This document shows positions 27,638-34,467 of a stretch of 49,366 nt of DNA, piece by piece; positions within the stretch are counted from its first letter, which is position 1, and every line of letters begins with the position of its first letter. Origin of the DNA: Lachnospiraceae bacterium UBA7589 (lineage in GTDB: Bacteria > Bacillota > Clostridia > Lachnospirales > Lachnospiraceae); the NCBI GenBank assembly GCA_002476495.1, contig DLKL01000036.1:224-49589 (forward strand). Direction: 5' to 3'. The notes beneath the pieces are model-generated. The model saw only the letters and a program-made list of their open reading frames with translations. It did not search any database and was not told the DNA's origin. The translations under genes and the position numbers were made by a program.

Positions 27638-27712
27638 AGTATGCCGCACAGTGAGGTTTAAGTCTGGTAACAGCACCGTAACTGGCGAGTAATGATAATA
27701 GGAGGTACCGAT
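27638..27712 (+). ncRNA. L21 leader RNA candidate
   Basis: The 5' leader of rplU contains the conserved-looking GCCGCACAGTGAGGTTTAAG and ACCGTAACTGGCGAGTAAT segments that I recognise from the Firmicutes L21 leader family. It lies between a strong promoter and the rplU ribosome binding site (GGAGG at 27701). The expected role is binding of a ribosomal protein, likely L21, to repress its own operon. A covariance-model search would settle it. Confidence 0.7.
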
Positions 27713-28018
27713 ATGTACGCAATTATAGCAACAGGTGGTAAGCAGTACAAGGTAGCTGAAGGAGATATCATTAAGGTAGAAAAGCTTAATGCAGAGACTG
27801 GCTCAGAGGTAGCGTTCGATGTAGTTGCAGTTAACACTGACAAAGATATGCTTTGTGGTGATGCATGTAAGAAGTCTTCAGTGAAGGCAACTGTTCTTGG
27901 CGAAGGAAAGCATAAGAAGGTAGTTGTTTACAAGTACAAGAGAAAGACTGGCTATCACAAGAAGCAGGGTCACAGGCAGCTTTTTACTAAGGTTAAGATT
28001 GAAGCAATTAATGCATAA
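27713..28018 (+). CDS. rplU: 50S ribosomal protein L21
   Basis: A 101-residue large-subunit protein beginning MYAIIATGGKQYKVAEGD, with VEKLNAETGSEVAFDVV and the basic end KVVVYKYKRKTGYHKKQGHRQ. Seven extra codons could be read upstream, but GGAGG at 27701-27705 with 7-base spacing selects the ATG at 27713. It forms the conserved trio with prp and rpmA and is preceded by a probable autoregulatory leader. Confidence 0.98.
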   Translation: MYAIIATGGKQYKVAEGDIIKVEKLNAETGSEVAFDVVAVNTDKDMLCGDACKKSSVKATVLGEGKHKKVVVYKYKRKTGYHKKQGHRQLFTKVKIEAINA

Positions 28019-28023
28019 TTATT

Positions 28024-28350
28024 ATGATTAAGGCGGTTTTTTATAGGAATCACGCAGGTGAATATACAGGATTTACGGTTTCCGGTCATGCAGGATATGC
28101 AAAAAGAGGCCATGACATAGTATGTTCGGCTGTTTCCGTACTTACAATTAATACGGTGAATTCCATTGAAAGGTATACCAAAGCGGTATTTGATGTGGAT
28201 GTAAATCAGGATGGTTCCGTAAAATTTGTATTTAAATCTGAATCTGATGATAAAAGTCAATTGTTAGTGAGTGCTCTTTGGTTAGGACTTACGGAGTTAA
28301 ATAAAGAGCATAACGGTAAGTATTTGCAAGTATACTTCAAGGAGGTGTAA
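28024..28350 (+). CDS. prp: Ribosomal-processing cysteine protease Prp
   Basis: A 108-residue protease that removes the N-terminal extension of L27. The catalytic residues are His22 and Cys34 in SGHAGYAKRGHDIVCSAVSVL, matching the positions known for the Staphylococcus enzyme. It sits between rplU and rpmA with gaps of 5 and 2 bases, the standard order. Its substrate motif is present at the start of the L27 encoded next. There is no strong Shine-Dalgarno, so it is probably expressed by coupling with rplU. Confidence 0.96.
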   Translation: MIKAVFYRNHAGEYTGFTVSGHAGYAKRGHDIVCSAVSVLTINTVNSIERYTKAVFDVDVNQDGSVKFVFKSESDDKSQLLVSALWLGLTELNKEHNGKYLQVYFKEV

Positions 28351-28352
28351 CT

Positions 28353-28643
28353 ATGTTAAGAATGAATTTACAGCTTTTTGCCCATAAAAAGGGAGTTGGT
28401 TCTACTAAGAACGGCAGAGACTCAGAGTCAAAGAGACTTGGCGCAAAAAGAGCAGACGGTCAGTTTGTTAAGGCTGGTAATATTTTATACAGACAGCGTG
28501 GAACCAAGATTCATCCTGGTGTAAATGTTGGTCGTGGCGGAGATGACACATTATTCGCACTTACAGATGGTGTTGTCAGATTCGAGAGAAAGGGTAGAGA
28601 TAAGAAGCAGGTTTCTATCTATCCTGTAGCATCAGCTGAGTAG
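28353..28643 (+). CDS. rpmA: 50S ribosomal protein L27 with cleavable N-terminus
   Basis: A 96-residue large-subunit protein near the peptidyl transferase centre. It begins MLRMNLQLFAHKKGVGSTKN; the MNLQLF-AHKKG junction is the cleavage site of Prp, so the mature protein starts at AHKKG. GRDSESKRLGAKRADGQ and the lysine-rich end are typical. AAGGAGGTG at the end of prp is the ribosome binding site. It is followed by a terminator, ending the rplU operon. Confidence 0.98.
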   Translation: MLRMNLQLFAHKKGVGSTKNGRDSESKRLGAKRADGQFVKAGNILYRQRGTKIHPGVNVGRGGDDTLFALTDGVVRFERKGRDKKQVSIYPVASAE

Positions 28644-28677
28644 AAACAAAGGGTGTGCTTTGACACCGGATTACATT

Positions 28678-28717
28678 AAAAAGGACTGTCACACTAAAAT
28701 GGTGGACAGCCCTTTTT
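28678..28717 (+). terminator. Terminator after rpmA
   Basis: AAAAAGG and CTGTC pair with GACAG and CCTTTTT across a one-base mismatch, and the right arm ends in a T run (28713-28717). A smaller hairpin (28652-28667, GGTGT with ACACC) lies just upstream. Confidence 0.88.
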
Positions 28718-28777
28718 GAATTTACAGGAATATCATAACAGGTTAAAAGAAATATAAGTCAGATTGTGGAGGTAGTT

Positions 28778-30070
28778 ATGTTCGCTGACAGAGCAAAAAT
28801 ATTTATAAAATCCGGTAAGGGTGGAGATGGACATGTATCTTTCAGGCGAGAGCTTTATGTGCCAAACGGCGGACCTGACGGAGGAGACGGGGGAAAGGGC
28901 GGAGATGTTGTCTTTGTAGTCGACCCCGGTTTAAATACTCTTACTGATTTCAGACATATACGGAAATATAAGGCAGAAGATGGAGAAGAGGGTGGCAAGA
29001 GAAATTGTCATGGCGCAGATGGAAAGGATGTTATATTAAGGGTTCCTGCAGGAACTGTTGTGAAGGATTTTGAAACAGGGAAGGTTATTCTTGATATGTC
29101 AAATAAAACCGAACCGGTGGTTCTGCTTAAGGGCGGAAGAGGAGGAAAGGGTAACAGACAATATGTAACCTCTGTTATGCAGGCACCAAAGTATGCCCAG
29201 CCGGGACAGGAGTCAAAGGAATTATGGGTCACTCTTGAGTTAAAAATGATTGCGGACGTAGGACTGGTTGGTTTTCCCAACGTAGGTAAATCCACTCTTT
29301 TATCAAGGGTAACAAATGCCAGACCCAAGATAGCAAATTATCATTTTACTACCCTTAATCCCAATCTGGGTGTGGTAGATCTGGGGGATAAAAACGGCTT
29401 TGTCATAGCTGATATTCCCGGAATAATTGAAGGAGCATCAGAGGGAGTGGGTCTTGGATATGAGTTTTTAAGGCATATAGAGAGAACCAAGGTTCTTATT
29501 CATATGGTAGATGCTGCTTCAACGGAAGGAAGAAATCCTATTGAGGATATTGAAGCTATAAATAAAGAGCTTGTGTCATACAATGCCAACCTTGCTTCAA
29601 GACCACAGGTAATTGCAGCCAACAAATGTGATGCCCTTGCACCTTCGGATTACGAAGAGGTTATGAAGCTTTTAAAAAATGAATATGAGACAAAGGGAAT
29701 TAAGGTTTTTCCTATTTCGGCGGTGTCAGGCAAGGGACTTGAGGAATTGCTCTGGTATGTCAACAAGCTTGTTAAAGAAGCCCCTTCCCAGGTAATTGAA
29801 TTTGAGCCTGAGATGGATGTGGATTTTATGGATGACCCTGAACTGCCGTTTGAGGTTACAAAATCTGATAAAACAGAGGGCTTATACATTGTGGAGGGAC
29901 CAAGAATTGAGAGAATGCTTGGATATACCAATCTGGAATCAGAAAAGGGCTTTGCTTTTTTCCAGAAGTTTCTTAAGGATAACGGCATATTGGATATGCT
30001 GGAGGAATTAGGTATACAGGAGGGAGATACAGTTAAGCTGTATGGCCTGGAATTTGATTATTACAAATAG
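28778..30070 (+). CDS. obgE: GTPase Obg
   Basis: A 430-residue GTPase for late 50S assembly and stress signalling. The N-terminal glycine-rich Obg domain (GGPDGGDGGKGGDV, GRGGKGNRQY) is followed by the G domain at about 160-335: G1 GFPNVGKSTL, G3 DIPGIIEGAS, G4 NKCD, G5 SAVSGKG. An OCT domain closes the protein at about 350-430. GGAGG at 28768 is placed for the ATG at 28778, not for the GTG four codons earlier. The operon runs on into yhbY after 12 bases. I see no clear promoter in 28718-28777. Confidence 0.97.
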   Translation: MFADRAKIFIKSGKGGDGHVSFRRELYVPNGGPDGGDGGKGGDVVFVVDPGLNTLTDFRHIRKYKAEDGEEGGKRNCHGADGKDVILRVPAGTVVKDFETGKVILDMSNKTEPVVLLKGGRGGKGNRQYVTSVMQAPKYAQPGQESKELWVTLELKMIADVGLVGFPNVGKSTLLSRVTNARPKIANYHFTTLNPNLGVVDLGDKNGFVIADIPGIIEGASEGVGLGYEFLRHIERTKVLIHMVDAASTEGRNPIEDIEAINKELVSYNANLASRPQVIAANKCDALAPSDYEEVMKLLKNEYETKGIKVFPISAVSGKGLEELLWYVNKLVKEAPSQVIEFEPEMDVDFMDDPELPFEVTKSDKTEGLYIVEGPRIERMLGYTNLESEKGFAFFQKFLKDNGILDMLEELGIQEGDTVKLYGLEFDYYK

Positions 30071-30082
30071 AGGAGTTTGATT

Positions 30083-30373
30083 ATGACAAGTAAAGAAAGA
30101 GCATATTTAAAGGGATTAGCCATGAATATTAACCCTATATTTAATGTTGGCAAACAAAGCATTTCTCCTGAGCTTACAGAGGCTATAAATGAAGCACTTG
30201 AAAAAAGAGAGCTTATAAAGATCGGGGTTTTAAAAAACTGCATGGATGATCCGATGGGAATAGCCAATGTAATAAGTGAGAGAACAAAATGCCAGATTGT
30301 ACAGGTAATTGGGAAAAAAATTGTTCTTTTCAGACAGCGCAAAAAGGATTCAAGGATTATTTTTCCGGATTAG
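30083..30373 (+). CDS. yhbY: YhbY-type RNA-binding ribosome assembly protein
   Basis: A 96-residue protein with the CRS1/YhbY (CRM) RNA-binding domain. It begins MTSKERAYLKGLAMNI, followed by NVGKQSISPELTEAINEAL and the RNA-contact segment GKKIVLFRQ. YhbY binds pre-50S particles. AGGAG at 30071-30075 gives proper spacing to the ATG at 30083. It lies between obgE and nadD, a standard Firmicutes order linked to ribosome assembly. Confidence 0.95.
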   Translation: MTSKERAYLKGLAMNINPIFNVGKQSISPELTEAINEALEKRELIKIGVLKNCMDDPMGIANVISERTKCQIVQVIGKKIVLFRQRKKDSRIIFPD

Positions 30374-30390
30374 GACTGGAGATATTATAT

Positions 30391-31008
30391 ATGTTCAAAA
30401 ATTACAGATGTATAGGTATTCTTGGAGGAACCTTTAATCCTGTGCATATGGGACATATTTCCATGGCTAAGGCTGCAAAGGAGAATTATCCGGGGATAGA
30501 AAAAATAATATTTTTACCCAATAATATTCCGGGCTACAAGGATGGCTCCCAAATTGCTGATGAAAATCACAGACTGGCCATGCTAAAGGAAGGAATAAAG
30601 GGTTTACCCTGGGCACTGGTTTCAGATATGGAAATAAAACGGGGCGGCATTACTTATACCTATGATACATTGGATACCATTAAGAATCTTAATCCGGATA
30701 TAGTGATATATTTTATCATAGGCTCGGACTCACTTGTAAGCTTTAATAAATGGTTCAGATATAAAGATGTACTTAAGAAGTGCATTCTCCTGGTTGGAAG
30801 CAGGGATAATAACCGGGAGGAAATGTACCGGGCAGGAGACAGACTTATGCAGGAATGTAATTATGCAAAAATTGAGTATCTTGACCTGAAGGAATTTCCT
30901 GTGGCTTCCACAGATATAAGGGAAAGCATAAAAAAGGGAAATAATCCCGGGGATTTGCTGCCACCCGGAGTGATGAAATATATTATTGAAAATAAATTAT
31001 ATATGTGA
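30391..31008 (+). CDS. nadD: Nicotinate-nucleotide adenylyltransferase
   Basis: A 205-residue nucleotidyltransferase that joins nicotinate mononucleotide and ATP to deamido-NAD, in NAD synthesis. It has GILGGTFNPVHMGHI at the N-terminus (the HxGH motif), FIIGSDSLVSFNKWFRYKD in the middle and the ISSTxIR-type VASTDIRESIKKG near the end. The frame is open about 100 bases upstream into yhbY, but GGAG at 30378 and the start of homology indicate the ATG at 30391. yqeK follows, as in Bacillus. Confidence 0.96.
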   Translation: MFKNYRCIGILGGTFNPVHMGHISMAKAAKENYPGIEKIIFLPNNIPGYKDGSQIADENHRLAMLKEGIKGLPWALVSDMEIKRGGITYTYDTLDTIKNLNPDIVIYFIIGSDSLVSFNKWFRYKDVLKKCILLVGSRDNNREEMYRAGDRLMQECNYAKIEYLDLKEFPVASTDIRESIKKGNNPGDLLPPGVMKYIIENKLYM

Positions 31009-31022
31009 CGAGGAATAGGTAT

Positions 31023-31592
31023 ATGACAAGAGATAAAATCATAGCCAGACTAAAAACCAGGATAAGTGAAAAAAGATTTCAGCATTCTTTGGGAGTTGAA
31101 TATACAGCAGCCTGTATGGCAATGGTTCATGGAGCTGATTTGGAAAAAGCAAGGCTTGCAGGTCTTTTGCACGATTGTGCTAAGGGCCTTCCTACAAGGG
31201 AAAAACTTGAAAAGGCAAGAAAACATGGATTGCCTGTAAGCAGTTATGAAGAAAGAAATCCGGACATGCTGCATGGAAAGCTCGGAGCATTTTATGCACG
31301 GTACAAGTATGATGTTGAAGATAAGGAGATTCTGGATGCCATATGCTGCCATACTACGGGAAGAGCTAATATGACAATGCTGGACAAGATTATTTTTATT
31401 GCGGATTATATTGAGCCTAACAGAAATATAGTAAGGGATATGGATGAAATCCGAAAGGAAGCCTTTACGGACATAGACAGATGTCTTGTGCATATTCTGA
31501 AAAATACTCTTGATTATCTCAATGCAACTACAAATGATATTGACTATATGACACAGGTTACCTACGATTATTATGTTACAAGGTATCAATAA
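31023..31592 (+). CDS. yqeK: HD-domain hydrolase YqeK (symmetrical Ap4A hydrolase)
   Basis: A 189-residue HD-domain protein. RFQHSLGVEYTAACMA, the metal motif LLHDCAKGLP, HGKLGAFYA, CHTTGRANMTMLDKIIFIADYIEPNR and TYDYYV are in the order of YqeK, shown in other Firmicutes to split diadenosine tetraphosphate into two ADP. A GTG at 31005 overlaps the nadD stop, but GAGGA at 31009-31013 favours the ATG at 31023. The order nadD-yqeK-rsfS is conserved, linking nucleotide and ribosome control. Confidence 0.93.
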   Translation: MTRDKIIARLKTRISEKRFQHSLGVEYTAACMAMVHGADLEKARLAGLLHDCAKGLPTREKLEKARKHGLPVSSYEERNPDMLHGKLGAFYARYKYDVEDKEILDAICCHTTGRANMTMLDKIIFIADYIEPNRNIVRDMDEIRKEAFTDIDRCLVHILKNTLDYLNATTNDIDYMTQVTYDYYVTRYQ

Positions 31593-31668
31593 ACCGGACA
31601 ATTATTTTGAGGAAAGGAAATATATATCTGATTATAAGTGAAAAAGATATTTGTATTGGGTGATTTAT

Positions 31669-32016
31669 ATGAATTCCAGAGAATTAGTTAAGATTGCCGT
31701 AGAGGCGCTGCAGGATAAAAAGGCTTATAATATTAAGATTATTGATATCTCTGATATTTCATCTGTTGGAGATTATTTTGTTATTGCAGATGCGGCTAAT
31801 GCGAATCAGGTACAGGCTATGTGCGATAATGTGGAGCATGCATTAGGACAGGCAAAGGCTGAATTAAAAAATAAAGAGGGACACTCAAATGGAGGATGGA
31901 TTTTATTGGATTATTATGATATAATAATTCATATATTCAGAGAAGAGGAACGTTCTTTTTATGATTTGGAGCATATATGGAGGGACGGAAGGAATATTCC
32001 ACTGGAGGAGATTTAA
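31669..32016 (+). CDS. rsfS: Ribosomal silencing factor RsfS
   Basis: A 115-residue protein that binds L14 on free 50S subunits and blocks joining to 30S when nutrients are short. SRELVKIAVEALQDKKAYNIKIIDI, DYFVIADAANANQVQAM, EGHSNGGWILLDYYDIIIHIF and REEERSFYDLEHIW are typical. GGGTGA is close to the ATG at 31669; a TTG at 31651 in frame is less likely. The 76-base gap from yqeK shows no hairpin, so it is probably part of the obgE operon. The next gene starts 3 bases after its stop. Confidence 0.95.
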   Translation: MNSRELVKIAVEALQDKKAYNIKIIDISDISSVGDYFVIADAANANQVQAMCDNVEHALGQAKAELKNKEGHSNGGWILLDYYDIIIHIFREEERSFYDLEHIWRDGRNIPLEEI

Positions 32017-32019
32017 TCT

Positions 32020-33207
32020 ATGAAGCAAAATCATATCAAAAAAGAGAATTATATCAAGATAAATCAAATTTCCGCAAGATGTATGAGGGTTATTGCATTA
32101 GTTATATTGCTCTTTTTTGTATATTGCTACTTTAATGTGGAAGTGGATAGGACTCTTCTTGTTATTTTCTTTGCCACTGCCATATTTATAGCTCTTGTTC
32201 CTACGCTGGTTATCAATGTTTTTAAGTTTGATTCTTCACCGGTAACAAAGTACATAGTGTTGTTTTGCATATGTATTATATGTACTATAATGCTGACTTT
32301 GTTGTCATCCTTTTCATTTCCTATCATGATTTTTCCTATACTGATAGCATCACTGTATTATAATCAGACTTTTGTACTTTTTGCATCACTGCTTATGTCA
32401 TGCAGCATTTTTGCATCCAATTATCTATCCTTTAAGTACAAGGCTTATTTTGTTGGTAATTATTTTGAAGATTTCAATGATGTGCTTACCGGGTATGTAA
32501 TTCCACATATAATTCTGGTATTCAGCATGTCCGTTGTAGCATATTTTATCGTTCAAAGAAATTCGATGATGATAGATACAGCTGTGGATACGGCAGTTAC
32601 CATGACTAACAATCAGAAGGGACTTATATATTCATTTGCTGAGATAAGTGAAAGTAAATCCAAATATACAGGAGAACATATTAAGCGTGTTGCTGAGTAT
32701 ATGAAGGTTCTCGGTAAGGCATCCGGATTTGATGACGAATTTGTTGAGCAGCTTTCCACAGCGTCCATGATGCATGATATAGGTAAGCTTATGATAAGTG
32801 AGGAAATATTAGACAAACCGGATAAGCTTACGGATGAGGAGTATACAATCATGAAGAATCATGTTCTTTACGGTGAGGCTCTTCTTGAAAAATGTCCCGG
32901 TGAGATGATGCATCTTGCATGTATCCTTGCAAAGGAGCATCATGAAAGATGGGATGGCAGCGGATATCTGGGAATGAAGGGTGAGGAGATTTCGTATATA
33001 AGCAGGCTTATGGCTGTATGTGATGTATTTGATGCGCTTACTTCTGACAGATACTATAAAAAGGGCTGGAGCCTTGAAGATACCTTTGATGAGATAATAA
33101 GACTTAGCGGAAAGCATTTTGATCCCAAGGTCGTTAAGCTGTTTATCCAGCATTATGATGAATTTAAGGCAATTCACAACAAAATACCTGATAAGCAGAA
33201 ATATTGA
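32020..33207 (+). CDS. Membrane HD-GYP domain protein
   Basis: A 395-residue protein with about six hydrophobic membrane segments in residues 20-185 and an HD-GYP domain in 205-375. The HD motif is intact (MMHDIGKLMI, about residue 251), as are KNHVLYGE, AKEHHERWDGSG and VCDVFDALTSDRYY. HD-GYP enzymes usually hydrolyse cyclic di-GMP. The signature loop reads GYLGMKGEEI where HHExxDGxGYPxGLxGxxI is usual, so the Pro is lost and one residue is missing. Activity may therefore differ. GGAGGAG lies inside the end of rsfS, so expression is coupled. Confidence 0.88.
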   Translation: MKQNHIKKENYIKINQISARCMRVIALVILLFFVYCYFNVEVDRTLLVIFFATAIFIALVPTLVINVFKFDSSPVTKYIVLFCICIICTIMLTLLSSFSFPIMIFPILIASLYYNQTFVLFASLLMSCSIFASNYLSFKYKAYFVGNYFEDFNDVLTGYVIPHIILVFSMSVVAYFIVQRNSMMIDTAVDTAVTMTNNQKGLIYSFAEISESKSKYTGEHIKRVAEYMKVLGKASGFDDEFVEQLSTASMMHDIGKLMISEEILDKPDKLTDEEYTIMKNHVLYGEALLEKCPGEMMHLACILAKEHHERWDGSGYLGMKGEEISYISRLMAVCDVFDALTSDRYYKKGWSLEDTFDEIIRLSGKHFDPKVVKLFIQHYDEFKAIHNKIPDKQKY

Positions 33208-33227
33208 TATTTTCGGGGAGGCTTTGA

Positions 33228-33557
33228 ATGTACACAGTTATCAATGATTATCTTGGCAAGATTAATCTCATTGCAAATGATGAAATATATAACAGGTTAT
33301 ATGAATATTGCATTGATATTCCCAACGTGAAAAAATGTACGGTTACAGTCAATTTTAAGAGATACATAGTTGACATAAGACTGGATAAATTTACTGTGGA
33401 TAAGGCCCGTGATGTCTTTGATGAGTTTAACAGAGGACTTTCCTACCCTTATTCCTCCATGCATGTAAGGTTTAATGAAGGCAGATGTGTAAGATACAGA
33501 TATATGACCTGTATGGAAAATAAAGATGGGTTTTACTGTGATATAGTAATAAGCTAA
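33228..33557 (+). CDS. Hypothetical protein, 109 residues
   Basis: I do not recognise this protein. It begins MYTVINDYLGKINLIANDE, has no signal peptide or membrane segment, and is mixed alpha/beta in appearance, with cysteines at IDIPNVKKCTV, GRCVRYR, MTCMEN and FYCD. GGGGAGG lies 6 bases before the ATG, so it is translated. It is 20 bases after the HD-GYP gene and just before a strong terminator, so it ends that transcript. A regulatory or accessory role for the HD-GYP protein is possible but not shown. Confidence 0.7.
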   Translation: MYTVINDYLGKINLIANDEIYNRLYEYCIDIPNVKKCTVTVNFKRYIVDIRLDKFTVDKARDVFDEFNRGLSYPYSSMHVRFNEGRCVRYRYMTCMENKDGFYCDIVIS

Positions 33558-33589
33558 GGCTTTGTCCTATACAGACAAAGTCTTAGCTT
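33551..33589. terminator. Bidirectional terminator between the 109-residue gene and lexA
   Basis: Bases 33551-33566 pair with 33574-33589 as a 16-bp stem with one G-U pair and a 7-base loop. The left arm overlaps the stop codon of the rightward gene, and lexA ends 6 bases after the right arm. It would stop both converging transcripts. Confidence 0.88.
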
Positions 33590-33594
33590 ATTAT

Positions 33595-34218
33595 TTAGAA
33601 GGTTCTGAACAATCCAATGACCTTTCCCAGAATGGATATATCATTATATATTATTATCGGTTCCATGGAATCATTCTCAGGCTGAAGACGGATATGGTCT
33701 CCTTCACGGTAATATGTTTTTATTGTGGCAGAATCGTCTATCAATGCACATACAATATCAGTATTATGGGCAGTGCTGCCTTCTTCTACCATTACAAGGT
33801 CACCATGAAAAATTCCTGCGTTAATCATACTGTCACCCTTAACCTTAAGCATAAAGACATCTTTGCCGTTAGGGTGCAAATATTCCGGTGGAACGGGAAA
33901 GTATCCATCAATGCGTTCTTCGGCAATAATTGGTTCACCGCATGTAACTGTGCCTATGATAGGAATGTTTACAAGCTCTCTTCTGGAAAGATTGAAGGTG
34001 CCATCCAGTATCTCAATTGCCCTTGGCTTGGTGGGATCCTTTCGTATATATCCCTTTTCCTCAAGTGTTTCCAGGTGTGCATGAACTGAGGAGGTAGATT
34101 TGAGATGTACAGCCTCACATATCTCTCTGACAGCAGGGGGATACCCTTTTTTCAATATACAATCTTTCAGATAATCTAATATTTCCTGTTGCTTTGCTGT
34201 AAGTGATCCTAAACCCAT
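33595..34218 (-). CDS. lexA: LexA repressor
   Basis: A 207-residue SOS repressor. An N-terminal winged helix (LTAKQQEILDYLKDC, PPAVREICEAVHLKSTSSVHAHL) is followed by the S24 self-cleaving domain with Ser130 (VKGDSM) and Lys167 (SATIKTYY). RecA-stimulated cleavage normally cuts Ala-Gly; here the site is Cys93-Gly94 (GTVTCGEP). The start is supported by TAGGAGGATAATTATG on the minus strand. Two LexA boxes overlap its promoter, so it should repress itself. It runs opposite to both neighbours, and the 3' end shares a terminator with the 109-residue gene. Confidence 0.97.
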   Translation of the reverse strand: MGLGSLTAKQQEILDYLKDCILKKGYPPAVREICEAVHLKSTSSVHAHLETLEEKGYIRKDPTKPRAIEILDGTFNLSRRELVNIPIIGTVTCGEPIIAEERIDGYFPVPPEYLHPNGKDVFMLKVKGDSMINAGIFHGDLVMVEEGSTAHNTDIVCALIDDSATIKTYYREGDHIRLQPENDSMEPIIIYNDISILGKVIGLFRTF

Positions 34219-34247
34219 AATTATCCTCCTAGAAAAATATATAAACT

Positions 34248-34276
34248 ATTTTACCATACATTTGTTCTGTTTGCAA
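34248..34276 (-). promoter_or_regulatory. lexA promoter
   Basis: On the minus strand, TTGCAA (34271-34276) and TAAAAT (34248-34253) are 17 bases apart, about 30 bases before the lexA start. One LexA box lies in the spacer and another lies over the -35. Confidence 0.75.
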
Positions 34277-34286
34277 ACATTTGTTC
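34256..34286 (-). promoter_or_regulatory. Two LexA boxes (SOS operators)
   Basis: On the minus strand GAACAAATGTTT (34275-34286) matches the Gram-positive GAACnnnnGTTY box, and GAACAAATGTAT (34256-34267) is the same sequence with one mismatch. The two are direct repeats with centres 19 bases apart, about two helical turns, on one face of the DNA. They cover the -35 and spacer, as expected for autorepression. Confidence 0.75.
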
Positions 34287-34330
34287 TGTGAATTTTCCCA
34301 AAATATTTCCGTATTTGCTTTTTACAATAA

Positions 34331-34375
34331 AAGATGGCCATACCTTTTATTCAGGCAGGTCTTTTATTTTTGTAT
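34331..34375 (+). terminator. Possible weak hairpin upstream of hisZ
   Basis: AAAAGA with TCTTTT and an inner GCC with GGC can pair, followed by T-rich DNA near 34372. The stem is interrupted and its purpose is unclear; there is no rightward gene just upstream for it to terminate. The rest of 34287-34467 holds only the hisZ promoter. Confidence 0.25.
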
Positions 34376-34407
34376 AATAAATTACTGGTATTTATAAAGA
34401 AAAAATA

Positions 34408-34435
34408 TTGTAAAAAATATTTTTTTTGATATACT
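34408..34435 (+). promoter_or_regulatory. Promoter of the histidine operon
   Basis: TTGTAA (34408-34413), 16 bases, TATACT (34430-34435). The predicted start near 34442 leaves a short 5' leader before the hisZ ATG at 34468. I see no T-box or long leader. Confidence 0.55.
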
Positions 34436-34467
34436 GATGAATGAAATATATATTTGAGGAGACAATT

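Noticed and set aside
31050..31601. 183-codon minus-strand frame opposite yqeK
   Set aside because: Antisense shadow of a well-supported HD-domain gene.
33562..34089. Open frame on the plus strand inside lexA
   Set aside because: Shadow of lexA; begins inside the bidirectional terminator and has no family resemblance.
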